In this document: in pieces, positions 19,061 to 26,763 of the stretch
Layout: each line of letters begins with the position of its first letter
How positions within the stretch are numbered: the first letter of the stretch is position 1
Origin: Ohtaekwangia koreensis
Lineage (GTDB): Bacteria; Bacteroidota; Bacteroidia; Cytophagales; Cyclobacteriaceae
DNA length: 64,000 bases
NCBI RefSeq assembly: GCF_900167975.1
Contig: NZ_FUZU01000004.1
Coordinates: 620,001-684,000, forward strand
Direction of reading: 5' to 3'
Translations under genes and position numbers: made by a program
Notes under the pieces: generated by a model
What the model was told of the DNA's origin: nothing
The model's input: only the letters and a program-made list of their open reading frames with translations
Database searches by the model: none

Positions 19061-19925
19061 ACTGTTTGTTATACTCTTCCTTATTCCGGGTTGTTTGTTT
19101 GCCCAGGGTGATTCGTTGCAACAACCTGTTAACAAAAAAAGACTGCGTGCGCTCACGATAACTTCTGTTGCAGTATATAGCGGTTCGCTCGCAGGACTAA
19201 ACCATCTCTGGTATAAAGATGCCGACCGACAGTCTTTTCGATTCTTCAACGATAATGCAGAGTGGAAACAAGTAGACAAGCTTGGTCATTTTTACTCTGC
19301 ATTCTATTTGAGCTATGCAGCTTCCCGTGGATTACAATGGAGTCATGTGCCTGCCAGCAAGGCAGACCTTATAGGCGCTATAGCAGGCTTCGCAGTGTTA
19401 GTACCCATTGAAATTTTTGATGGCTTCTCAGATGCGTACGGTGCCTCTACAGGCGACCTGATAGCAGACGCTGCCGGTGCTGCTTTCTATTTAGGACAAA
19501 CCCGGTTGTGGAAGCAGGTTCGTATATATCCCAAGTTTTCATTTCAACGGACAGGCTATGCGGCAATCCGCCCAACGGTATTGGGCGATGGTTTGACGAG
19601 TGAAATCTTAAAAGATTATAATGGCCAGACGTACTGGTTATCGGTTGACATGGATAAATTTATTCACTTTCCGAAATGGCTAAACCTCGCTGCCGGATAT
19701 GGAGCACAAGGAATGATCTATGCACGCGACCGACAAAATATAGAAGCAGGATATAGGGACCCATATCGGCAATACTACTTTTCGCTTGACTTCGATCTCA
19801 GCGCTATAAAAACACGATCAAAGGTTGTTAAAACACTAATCTTTGTAGCCAACATGATTAAAATACCGGCACCTGCAATTGAGTTTTCATCGCGTGGCAC
19901 GCGATTCCATGCGCTCTATTTTTAG
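19047..19925 (+). CDS. DUF2279 (YfiM-like) envelope protein
   Basis: A 292-residue protein; the start at 19047 overlaps the tamB end by 14 bases and directly precedes a signal peptide (LFVILFLIPGCLFAQ). A purine-rich AAAGAAGAGG just before it may serve as a ribosome site. The frame also stays open upstream within tamB, but that extension has no signal peptide. The central part, KLGHFYSAFYLSYAASRGL and FDGFSDAYGASTGDLIADAA, is the DUF2279 signature of small-residue-rich helices with conserved His, Glu and Asp. The function is unknown; coupling to tamB suggests outer-membrane biogenesis. Confidence 0.82.
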   Translation: MAPNKLFVILFLIPGCLFAQGDSLQQPVNKKRLRALTITSVAVYSGSLAGLNHLWYKDADRQSFRFFNDNAEWKQVDKLGHFYSAFYLSYAASRGLQWSHVPASKADLIGAIAGFAVLVPIEIFDGFSDAYGASTGDLIADAAGAAFYLGQTRLWKQVRIYPKFSFQRTGYAAIRPTVLGDGLTSEILKDYNGQTYWLSVDMDKFIHFPKWLNLAAGYGAQGMIYARDRQNIEAGYRDPYRQYYFSLDFDLSAIKTRSKVVKTLIFVANMIKIPAPAIEFSSRGTRFHALYF

Positions 19926-20032
19926 TGTTGGCGATGCTTTTATGAATGTGGCGCTAAATTATTTACACACATTGATTTATAATACCAGCTCTAATTTCTA
20001 ACTTCCATACAGAAACCCTAATCCCACTTTAT

Positions 20033-20446
20033 ATGGTAGAAACATTACCCGGCATTATGTATTATGTTGAGCAATACGCTGAACATATTGGTGGTCAGTA
20101 CACCGACTACGATCATACTAAATCTGTAATTGTTGTACCGTTGAGTACAAGTCGCTTTCAAACGGTGTTGGCAAGCGTACAAACCAGTCCGGTCTCGGGC
20201 CGGGAGCAAGCACTTTTCACATCCAAAGTATGTGAGTTCCGTGCTGACCTAGATCTGAAAGCACTGCTCGAACGCAATGCCAGCTTTGACTATAGCAAGT
20301 TCATTATCGAAGATGGCTACGTGAAAGTTGAAGCTTCATGCTTATCTGAGACAGTATCAGAAGAGCAGGTTCGTGAAATGATCCAGGAAGTAGCACAGCT
20401 TGCCGATCATTATGAAATGAAGCATACCGGAAGGGATATACATTAA
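20033..20446 (+). CDS. Hypothetical protein, possible YbjN / type III chaperone-like fold
   Basis: A 137-residue cytoplasmic protein without a signal peptide. The pattern helix, three strands, long helix (MYYVEQYAEHIGG, SVIVVPLSTSRFQTVL, YVKVEASCLSET, REMIQEVAQLADHYE) is that of the YbjN / type III secretion chaperone-like fold. That fold usually binds partner proteins rather than catalysing a reaction. This is a reading of secondary-structure pattern, not a sequence match. It has its own gap upstream and a strong terminator 80 bases downstream, so it is probably a single-gene transcript. Confidence 0.6.
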   Translation: MVETLPGIMYYVEQYAEHIGGQYTDYDHTKSVIVVPLSTSRFQTVLASVQTSPVSGREQALFTSKVCEFRADLDLKALLERNASFDYSKFIIEDGYVKVEASCLSETVSEEQVREMIQEVAQLADHYEMKHTGRDIH

Positions 20447-20525
20447 TTACGTATAGTCTTTAATGTGAATCTTTATCTTGTTAAAAAGAAATCATGATAG
20501 GGCAAATCTCTAGCTTCTACATGAA

Positions 20526-20564
20526 ATCAAAAAAGCCTGAGTCTCACACTTCAGGCTTTTTGAT
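20526..20564 (+). terminator. Intrinsic terminator after the YbjN-like gene
   Basis: AAAAGCCTGA (20531-20540) and TCAGGCTTTT (20551-20560) pair perfectly around a 10-base loop. The outer ATCA/TGAT extends the stem past a one-base bulge, and a T-rich tail follows. In the rest of 20565-20744 only a small CCATAC-tttat-GTATGG hairpin (20708-20724) is seen, next to the end of the oxidoreductase gene. Confidence 0.88.
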
Positions 20565-20744
20565 TTTAATCTTTATCTCCTGGCCTTTGCAGTGATGGCT
20601 CGAGACCCGGAGCAGCGTTCACACTTTAGCCGATCCCAAATACGAGAAGCTTGCGTACTTAATATATACTTACCAATGTATTTCAAGTATATAGTGGTTT
20701 AGTGCTTCCATACTTTATGTATGGCTATATCTACTGAACTGATC

Positions 20745-21338
20745 TTAAGCCAAGGCCGCGAATTTATTTTCAAGATTCACCAGCCATTTTTTTCTTTTCT
20801 CCTGCGATACCATTTTTACCATATTTAAACTGATCCACTTACGATTTTTGTAGCCCAGTTTCCAGAATGTCCCAAACATAAAGGCTCGCTTAATAGCGTT
20901 TCCAAACAAGGTAAAGTAAAGTATTTTTGGTGTGTTCATCGTAGTGATGAGCGTCACTCCTTTCACTTTGGTCCATAAAGGTTTCATCCGGGTGTTACTC
21001 TCATTGGTATAGTCATACGCTACTCCGGGAAAAATTACTTTGTCTATAAACCCCTTCATTAATGCCGGCATCAGCTCCCACCAGATTGGAAAGATAAAAA
21101 TCAAATGTTCGGCTTTCTCCAGTGTCTCTTTATATTCGATGACTTTGGAATCAACGGGTGATTTATCTCTGAAAGCTTTTAAATCCGCAGCAGTCATTAC
21201 CGGATTAAAGCCATCGTTATCAAGATGAATAAGTACAACGTCATGTTGTGCCTGTTGAAGTCCTTTTGTTACGGCATTTAAAATTGCATGACAAAAACTT
21301 CCGCTATACGGATGATTAAATACAATTACGACTCTCAT
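20745..21338 (-). CDS. Flavodoxin-fold NAD(P)H oxidoreductase (quinone reductase-like)
   Basis: A 197-residue protein of the Flavodoxin_2 family (KefF/MdaB/NQO-like), which reduces quinones with NAD(P)H through FMN or FAD. The N-terminal phosphate-binding region is VIVFNHPYSGSFCHAILNA; the central signature is IFIFPIWWELMPALMKGFI, followed by FPGVAYDY. It lies 80 bases downstream of a Crp/Fnr-type regulator gene on the same strand, a frequent arrangement in which the regulator responds to redox or stress. Its physiological electron acceptor is unknown. Confidence 0.88.
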   Translation of the reverse strand: MRVVIVFNHPYSGSFCHAILNAVTKGLQQAQHDVVLIHLDNDGFNPVMTAADLKAFRDKSPVDSKVIEYKETLEKAEHLIFIFPIWWELMPALMKGFIDKVIFPGVAYDYTNESNTRMKPLWTKVKGVTLITTMNTPKILYFTLFGNAIKRAFMFGTFWKLGYKNRKWISLNMVKMVSQEKRKKWLVNLENKFAALA

Positions 21339-21418
21339 TTTTTAACTTGTTTAAATGTTGCAGGTGCAAAGCTGCGAAGGGCAGCACCGATGGAGCATTA
21401 ACAATTGTAAAGAAATGA

Positions 21419-21943
21419 TTATCGCCTGTTTCTTATTCTGCTGAGCGAGACGGGTGTAATGCCCAGATAGGAAGCAATGTAATGCAGTGGAATTCGTTCT
21501 AAAATTTCCGGACGCTGCTTTATCAATTCTTCATAACGTTTTTGTGGATTGTCTTTAATACGCGAAAGGAAAAGACGTTGATAGTATACAAGACGTTGGA
21601 AGGTGTGTTCCTCAACATACTTTTTAATACGGGGAGAACTATCGAGAATGAATTGAAAATCCCTTTTAGAAATACTGTGAATAACACAAGGCTCGATGCT
21701 TTCTAAACAAAATAAACTTGGCTGGCTTGTTCTGAAACTCTCAATTAATGACACGCCTTCTCCTTCCAGGAAGAATTGAAAAGTAACGTCTTTGCCGTTG
21801 TTGTTAAACCAGATACGCAGACATCCTTTCTCAATGAAGTAGGCGTTTTTTGAAATTTGCCCTTCACGTAAAAGCGTTGTTTTAGCAGAGATTGTCTGTC
21901 TCTTAAAAAGATGACTGAACTCGTTCCATTCATTTATGTTCAC
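21419..21943 (-). CDS. Crp/Fnr-family transcriptional regulator
   Basis: A 174-residue regulator: a cyclic-nucleotide-binding-like barrel (about 10-115; KTTLLREGQISKNAYFIEKG, DVTFQFFLEGEG) and a short C-terminal helix-turn-helix (HYIASYLGITPVSLSRIRNRR) that ends the protein right after the recognition helix. The canonical cAMP-contacting Arg-Ser pair is not evident, as in most Bacteroidota members of this family, so the ligand is unknown. It probably controls the adjacent flavodoxin-fold reductase. Confidence 0.88.
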   Translation of the reverse strand: MNINEWNEFSHLFKRQTISAKTTLLREGQISKNAYFIEKGCLRIWFNNNGKDVTFQFFLEGEGVSLIESFRTSQPSLFCLESIEPCVIHSISKRDFQFILDSSPRIKKYVEEHTFQRLVYYQRLFLSRIKDNPQKRYEELIKQRPEILERIPLHYIASYLGITPVSLSRIRNRR

Positions 21944-22134
21944 CGGTATTATTTATAAAAATGCTCACGTTACAGCATGGCGCCTCAATGATGCTAATAT
22001 ACTATATCGATTTCGCGTATGGTCTTTAATGTACGTTTATGTTCTGTCAGCTCTCTCATTTACAAACAAAAGCGCGAGGTATATCACCCCGGCAACGTTT
22101 AACGATACACAGATAACATTCCACCAACAATTCG

Positions 22135-22142
22135 TAACTTTG
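22135..22142 (+). promoter_or_regulatory. -7 promoter element of rnpB
   Basis: TAACTTTG matches the Bacteroidota consensus TAnnTTTG. Its last base is five bases before the 5' end of RNase P RNA predicted from pairing of the RNA ends, the spacing expected between a -7 element and a transcription start. No TTG was found at the -33 position. Confidence 0.6.
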
Positions 22143-22146
22143 CAAA

Positions 22147-22536
22147 AGCAAGCCGCCTTATCGCTCTCGCAAGAGGGAGGAAAGTCCGGGCAACGTAGGG
22201 CAGCGTACTTCCTAACAGGAAGGTCCTTCCGTATAATGCAGGGGGAACAGAGAGTGCCACAGAAAACAAACTACCTGATCCGGCTTGCCGGTTTAGGAAA
22301 AGGTGAAAAGGCGAGGTAAAAGCTCACCGCTCGGGTGGCAACATCCGGGGCATGGTAAACCTTACGCGTTGAAAGGTCAAATAGGCTTCGGTTTGGGGCG
22401 GCCCGTTCCACGTCTCGATTCGTTGAGCGTACCGAAGCGGGTAGACTGATTGATTCCGGTTGTGAAACCAGGAACAGATAAATGATAAGGACTCCTGCTT
22501 TTGCAGGATGACAGAACCCGGCTTATAAGCTTGCTA
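22147..22536 (+). ncRNA. rnpB: RNase P RNA (class A)
   Basis: The catalytic RNA that removes 5' leaders from pre-tRNAs. Recognised from universally conserved blocks: GGAGGAAAGTCCGGGC (from 22176, helix P4 strand), GGGCAGCG, CACAGAAAAC, GGTGAAAAGGCGAGGTAA, GGTAAACC, GGTCAAATAG, and ACAGAACCCGGCTTAT near the 3' end (22511-22526). The ends AGCAAG (22147-22152) and CTTGCT (22530-22535) pair as helix P1, which sets the boundaries to within a few bases. At about 390 nt the size is normal. An open frame running over its 5' half (21936-22319) is not a gene. Confidence 0.95.
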
Positions 22537-22540
22537 TTTT

Positions 22541-22580
22541 TAAACCTGCTCCGCGAAAGCTTGGCAGGTTTATTTATTTT
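22541..22580 (+). terminator. Intrinsic terminator of rnpB
   Basis: TAAACCTGC (22541-22549) and GCAGGTTTA (22564-22572) pair perfectly around a 14-base loop, followed by a T-rich TTTATTTT tail. It begins five bases after the predicted RNA 3' end. Confidence 0.75.
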
Positions 22581-22591
22581 AGCGCGGTGAG

Positions 22592-22689
22592 AATCCAATT
22601 GCACAGAGTATACTAAGGAGACACAGAGTTACACAAAGTTTTTTCCTTCGTAGCCTTGTATCTTCTTAGCGTTCTCTGTGCAATGGATT
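22592..22689. repeat. Imperfect palindromic intergenic repeat (98 bp)
   Basis: The two halves are imperfect inverted copies. The left arm begins AATCCAATTGCACAGAG and continues CTAAGGAGACACAGAG; the reverse complement of the right end reads AATCCATTGCACAGAG and continues CTAAGAAGATACAAG. ACACAAAG and CTTCG segments flank a T-run at the centre. Short words ending in CAGAG or CAAAG recur every 10-15 bases. It lies between the rnpB terminator and the response-regulator gene and looks like a dispersed non-coding palindromic element. Confidence 0.6.
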
Positions 22690-22755
22690 TAGTAATCACT
22701 ATAACTTTCACACACAACTCTACGAACTCACAACTCGAAGCTTAATTAAAAAAGT

Positions 22756-23907
22756 ATGGCAAAAATTCTCATCATCGAAGACGACAACAAGATCCGCGCA
22801 ATATTAAAAGAGATTCTCGAAGAGAAAGAGTACGAGGTGCAGGAAGCTCCTGATGGACTGGAAGGTTTAAAAAAACTTGAGCAAGGTAACTTCGACTTGT
22901 GTATCTGCGATATAAAAATGCCGAAGATGGATGGTCTCGAAGTATTGGAGAAAGCCAAGGAAGCAGGCATCGGTAGCAACTTCATTATTATATCAGCACA
23001 CGGTACTATAGATGTAGCGGTGGAAGCTGTAAAAAAAGGTGCGTTCGACTTTTTGCAGAAGCCTTTTGACTTGGGAAGGCTGGAAATAACACTGCGCAAC
23101 GCGCTTGATAAAACGAACCTGGTAAAGGAGACGAAGACGCTCAAGAAAAAGATCTCGAAGAAATTTGAAATGATCGGTGAGTCGATTCCTATAGTTGAAG
23201 TAAAGGAGATGATTGAAAAAGTGGCTCCTACCGATGCGCGCGTGTTGGTGAATGGTCCGAATGGTTCCGGTAAAGAACTCGTGGCCCGATGGATTCATGA
23301 GAAGAGCAAGCGTGCAAACGGTCCGTTGGTTGAAGTGAATTGTGCTGCTATACCTTCGGAGCTTATCGAGAGTGAGTTGTTCGGACATGAGAAGGGTTCG
23401 TTTACTTCAGCGATCAAACAGCGGCTTGGTAAATTTGAACTCGCTGAAGGTGGAACGTTGTTCCTGGATGAGATTGGTGATATGAGTTTATCCGCGCAAG
23501 CGAAAGTATTAAGAGCACTGCAGGAGAATAAGATATCACGTGTGGGTGGAGACAAAGAGATTACCGTTAACGTACGGGTTGTAGCTGCTACCAATAAAGA
23601 CTTGCGGAAAGAAATTGAAGAGAACCGCTTTCGCGAAGATCTATACCATCGCCTGAGCGTGATCGTGATTAAAGTACCGGCTCTTAATGACCGCAAGGAA
23701 GATATACCGTTGCTTGTAGATAAATTCCTATCGGATATAGCAGATGAATATGGTGCAAAGAAAAAAACGATCAATACAAAAGCACTCGCACAACTAAAAG
23801 ATCATAACTGGACGGGGAACATCCGCGAGCTGCGCAATGTGGTAGAACGGCTAGTCATCATGAGTGGTGACGAGATCTCTACAGAGGATGTTAAGAAGTA
23901 TATATAA
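22756..23907 (+). CDS. NtrC-like response regulator: receiver plus AAA+ domain, no DNA-binding domain
   Basis: A 383-residue protein with a receiver domain (about 1-125; phosphoacceptor Asp52 in CDIKMPKMDG, Lys102 in LQKPFD) and a sigma-54-activator-type AAA+ domain (about 140-375; Walker A GPNGSGKE at 167-174, Walker B LFLDEIGD, Arg-rich RFREDLYHRL). Two features are odd. The loop that contacts sigma-54, normally GAFTGA, reads GSFTSA (214-219). The protein also ends at the last AAA+ helix, with no Fis-type helix-turn-helix. It may act without binding DNA, or need a partner. No histidine kinase is adjacent. Confidence 0.9.
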   Translation: MAKILIIEDDNKIRAILKEILEEKEYEVQEAPDGLEGLKKLEQGNFDLCICDIKMPKMDGLEVLEKAKEAGIGSNFIIISAHGTIDVAVEAVKKGAFDFLQKPFDLGRLEITLRNALDKTNLVKETKTLKKKISKKFEMIGESIPIVEVKEMIEKVAPTDARVLVNGPNGSGKELVARWIHEKSKRANGPLVEVNCAAIPSELIESELFGHEKGSFTSAIKQRLGKFELAEGGTLFLDEIGDMSLSAQAKVLRALQENKISRVGGDKEITVNVRVVAATNKDLRKEIEENRFREDLYHRLSVIVIKVPALNDRKEDIPLLVDKFLSDIADEYGAKKKTINTKALAQLKDHNWTGNIRELRNVVERLVIMSGDEISTEDVKKYI

Positions 23908-23925
23908 GTCTACGTAAAAGTGACT

Positions 23926-23958
23926 CAGGATATATCGTATACAAGGCTATATATCCTG
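23926..23958. terminator. Hairpin between converging response-regulator and menC genes
   Basis: CAGGATATAT (23926-23935) and ATATATCCTG (23949-23958) pair perfectly around 13 bases between two convergent genes. The right arm ends two bases before the menC stop. No long T-run follows, so efficiency is uncertain. Confidence 0.5.
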
Positions 23959-23960
23959 AT

Positions 23961-25022
23961 TCATTCCAGTTCACTCAGATCCCAAGCCTGGGAAGCATCA
24001 TACAGAATGGTTCCGTTCTTTACTTTTAACGGTGATGGTATATTATTCTCGTAAATAGAACCTGTACCTAAACCCTGCGGAATTGAAAGGGGATAACTTG
24101 CCGTAAACTGACAAATCGCATTCAGTCCAATACTACTTTCCAGCGCTGACGTAATCCACCAACCTATACCGGCTTTCTCCGCTATAGCAATCCATTCGCG
24201 GCAGCCGCTGATGCCACCATGTAAGGTTGGCTTCAGAATAATATAGGCCGGCTTCAGGCGTGTTAATAAATCCTTTTTAGCATCTCCTTCTATATTTATT
24301 AACTCTTCATCAAACGCTATCGGTATAGGAGATTTGCGGCATAGCTCTTCCATCTCCGGTAATCCTGCTTTGATAGGCTGCTCTATAGAGTGAATTTTGA
24401 ATTTAGCGAGTTCCGTTAATTTGAAGAGCACTTCATCGGTTTTAAAACCACCATTGGCGTCCAGCCGTATCGTGAGCTGCTCACGGAAATAACGCTTGCG
24501 TATATACTCCAGCACATCACATTCTTTATCAAAATTCAATCCCCCTACTTTCAGTTTGATACAGTTAAATCCTTGTGATACTTTATCGCCGATCTGATGC
24601 AGCATGAAATCAAGATCTCCCATCCAGATCAATCCGTTGATGGATATAGGAGCTCCCTTTATAAATTCATTGGTAAAGATGATTCGTTTGCCACCGTTCT
24701 CCAGATCTAGTAAAGCTGTCTCCAATCCAAAGGTTAATGAAGGGAAGCCCGGTGGCATCAGATTGTGAAGGGATGACACATGGAGCGATTGAAGGCCATT
24801 AACCTTTTTGAGGGTTTGTTCAAGCACCTGTTCAAAATCCGGACGATCATCTATACTTAGCCCGGGAAGTGGCCCGCATTCTCCTATACCTGTGATTTGT
24901 GGTGCGGCATCATCCCACACCTTGATAAACCACGAAGTCTTGTCACGCATAATGCCGCGCGAGGTACGTGCCTTGAAATTGAATTGAAAAATCTTTTTCT
25001 GAAAGGATGCTTGTAGCGCCAT
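23961..25022 (-). CDS. menC: o-Succinylbenzoate synthase MenC (enolase superfamily)
   Basis: A 353-residue enzyme that dehydrates SHCHC to o-succinylbenzoate in menaquinone synthesis. The start at 25022 (MALQASFQKKIFQF) is preferred; a longer frame reaches 25091 but overlaps queA and has no conserved sequence. The enolase-superfamily sites are in order: base Lys in IKLKVGG, metal ligands in RLDANGGF, SIEQPI and AFDEELI, and the second Lys in IILKPTLHGG. The ending resembles MenC more than dipeptide epimerases, which are the main alternative. No other men gene is in the window. It is divergent from queA. Confidence 0.82.
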   Translation of the reverse strand: MALQASFQKKIFQFNFKARTSRGIMRDKTSWFIKVWDDAAPQITGIGECGPLPGLSIDDRPDFEQVLEQTLKKVNGLQSLHVSSLHNLMPPGFPSLTFGLETALLDLENGGKRIIFTNEFIKGAPISINGLIWMGDLDFMLHQIGDKVSQGFNCIKLKVGGLNFDKECDVLEYIRKRYFREQLTIRLDANGGFKTDEVLFKLTELAKFKIHSIEQPIKAGLPEMEELCRKSPIPIAFDEELINIEGDAKKDLLTRLKPAYIILKPTLHGGISGCREWIAIAEKAGIGWWITSALESSIGLNAICQFTASYPLSIPQGLGTGSIYENNIPSPLKVKNGTILYDASQAWDLSELE

Positions 25023-25058
25023 GTTAAAAAAGGAAAAACGAAAATAGTGTTTTCGGAT

Positions 25059-25066
25059 TAACTTTG
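25059..25066 (+). promoter_or_regulatory. -7 promoter element giving a nearly leaderless queA transcript
   Basis: TAACTTTG, a full match to TAnnTTTG, ends eight bases before the queA ATG at 25075. A start of transcription at the usual distance would leave a leader of zero to four bases. A -33 TTG was not found. Confidence 0.45.
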
Positions 25067-25074
25067 AAGCGCTT

Positions 25075-26256
25075 ATGAAAGAACTGAACATAAACGATTT
25101 TACATACGACTTGCCTGCCGATAGAATTGCATTATATCCGCTGGATAAAAGAGATCAGTCGAAGTTGCTGGTATACCGTAAAGGTAAGGTCATGCATGAG
25201 CAGTTCCGTTCGTTGGTAGACTTTCTTCCGGCAAGCACAATGCTGTTTTTTAACGATACAAAAGTTATTCCGGCACGGCTTCACTTTGCAAAAGAAACCG
25301 GAGCATCCATCGAAGTATTTTTACTTCATCCGGTTACGCCATCATCGCTGTTGGCTGAAGCCATGCAAGCCCATGAAAAGTGTACCTGGAAATGTACCAT
25401 CGGTAATTTAAAACGCTGGAAGGACGATGTACTATATAAACTATTAGGCGATGCGACCCTCGAAGCCCGCCTCGTGAATCGTGAAGATGGTATAGTCGAG
25501 TTCCGCTGGAACCAGGGAATTTCATTTGCAGAAATCATTACACGTTCAGGCGAAACACCACTTCCCCCCTACCTCAAACGAAAACCGGAAAGCACAGATC
25601 GCGATCGTTATCAAACTGTATATGCGCATTATGAGGGCGCGGTGGCAGCACCTACTGCCGGACTACATTTTACGGACGAGGTATTACAATCACTTCGTGC
25701 GAAAGGTATTCAAACCGACTACTTAACACTTCACGTAAGTGCGGGAACATTTCAACCTGTAAAAGTTCAGAATGCAGTCGAGCACCCCATGCATACCGAG
25801 CAAGTACTTATTCGTAAAAGCAATCTTGATAATTTACTGAAAGATACATTCGTTGTTCCTGTCGGCACAACATCTATGCGCACATTGGAAAGCTTATACT
25901 GGTATGGTGTAAAGCTAAAGGAAGATCCGGATGCTATATTTACAATCAACCAACACGATCCATACCAATCTTATACTTCACTCCCGTCCAGGCAGGAAGC
26001 ATTCAAATATATAGCAGCGTATATGGATCGTAAGAAACTGGATATTTTGACTGGAGAAACGTCAATCTATATTATGCCCGGCTATACGTTCCGTGTTTGC
26101 CAGGGCCTTGTTACAAACTTTCATCAGCCTGGCTCTACGCTGATTTTATTAGTGGCGGCTCTTGTTGGCGACCATTGGAAGAATATATATCAGCAGGCTC
26201 TGGAAAATGACTATCGCTTTTTAAGCTATGGCGACAGTTCATTGTTACTACCCTGA
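25075..26256 (+). CDS. queA: tRNA preQ1(34) S-adenosylmethionine ribosyltransferase-isomerase QueA
   Basis: A 393-residue enzyme that adds the ribosyl part of S-adenosylmethionine to preQ1 at tRNA position 34, giving epoxyqueuosine. QueA signatures are the N-terminus FTYDLPADRIALYPLDKRDQ, LFFNDTKVIPARL, GAVAAPTAGLHFT, LHVSAGTFQPV, and the C-terminal NFHQPGSTLILLVAAL. A large middle domain is present and the length is near normal. The start is fixed by the conserved N-terminus. The short distance to the upstream -7 element suggests little or no leader. Confidence 0.96.
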   Translation: MKELNINDFTYDLPADRIALYPLDKRDQSKLLVYRKGKVMHEQFRSLVDFLPASTMLFFNDTKVIPARLHFAKETGASIEVFLLHPVTPSSLLAEAMQAHEKCTWKCTIGNLKRWKDDVLYKLLGDATLEARLVNREDGIVEFRWNQGISFAEIITRSGETPLPPYLKRKPESTDRDRYQTVYAHYEGAVAAPTAGLHFTDEVLQSLRAKGIQTDYLTLHVSAGTFQPVKVQNAVEHPMHTEQVLIRKSNLDNLLKDTFVVPVGTTSMRTLESLYWYGVKLKEDPDAIFTINQHDPYQSYTSLPSRQEAFKYIAAYMDRKKLDILTGETSIYIMPGYTFRVCQGLVTNFHQPGSTLILLVAALVGDHWKNIYQQALENDYRFLSYGDSSLLLP

Positions 26257-26301
26257 CCAATTTATAGGATAGCAAAGACAGGTTATTTCTACAGTATATC
26301 T

Positions 26302-26763
26302 TTACGGAGTACACCGATCAAGCATTCGGCTCATATCCTGTTCATTTAAAAAACCGGAAGCATGCTCAAGCAGCTGCAACGACTCTGATAGTACTACCGT
26401 TGTAGGAAAGCTAAGGGTACCATTTTTCTTGCCCAGCAGCTCTGCCAGTTCATGGTAGCCTCTTGAAGGTTTATACCCATAATGCTTGTTAAGAAAAATG
26501 ATTTCAGCTTTACTCTCGGCATCTAATGAGACAGCATAAAATTGCCTGCCGATTTTATCTGTAATCGCCGGTGCTGTAAAAGTCCTTTCTTTTTGCAGAG
26601 CACAATACTTGCACCATCCAGTATATATATAAATCAGCACAGGCCTTGGCTGAACTCTCATCTTCTCCTGCAGGCTATCAAAACTTATCCAATCGACAAC
26701 CTGGGTATATCCAGTATGGCTGCCGAGCAGTAAAGCACAAAAGAGTATACGATGTACGATCAT
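26302..26763 (-). CDS. Exported thioredoxin-fold protein
   Basis: A 153-residue protein with a signal peptide (ILFCALLLGSHTGYT|Q) and a thioredoxin fold of the Thioredoxin_7 / DUF255-like type. The active site is WCKYC (Cys51, Cys54) after the strand PVLIYIYTG; SFPTTVVLS supplies the cis-proline strand. Its ATG overlaps the TGA of the TonB receptor gene by four bases, so the two are translationally coupled. A periplasmic disulfide or metal-reduction role in support of the receptor is plausible by context. Confidence 0.87.
   Translation of the reverse strand: MIVHRILFCALLLGSHTGYTQVVDWISFDSLQEKMRVQPRPVLIYIYTGWCKYCALQKERTFTAPAITDKIGRQFYAVSLDAESKAEIIFLNKHYGYKPSRGYHELAELLGKKNGTLSFPTTVVLSESLQLLEHASGFLNEQDMSRMLDRCTP

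Noticed and set aside
21936-22319. Open frame of 127 codons before and over the 5' part of rnpB
   Set aside because: It runs through the conserved RNase P RNA blocks and its translation has no recognisable protein character; the RNA gene explains the sequence.
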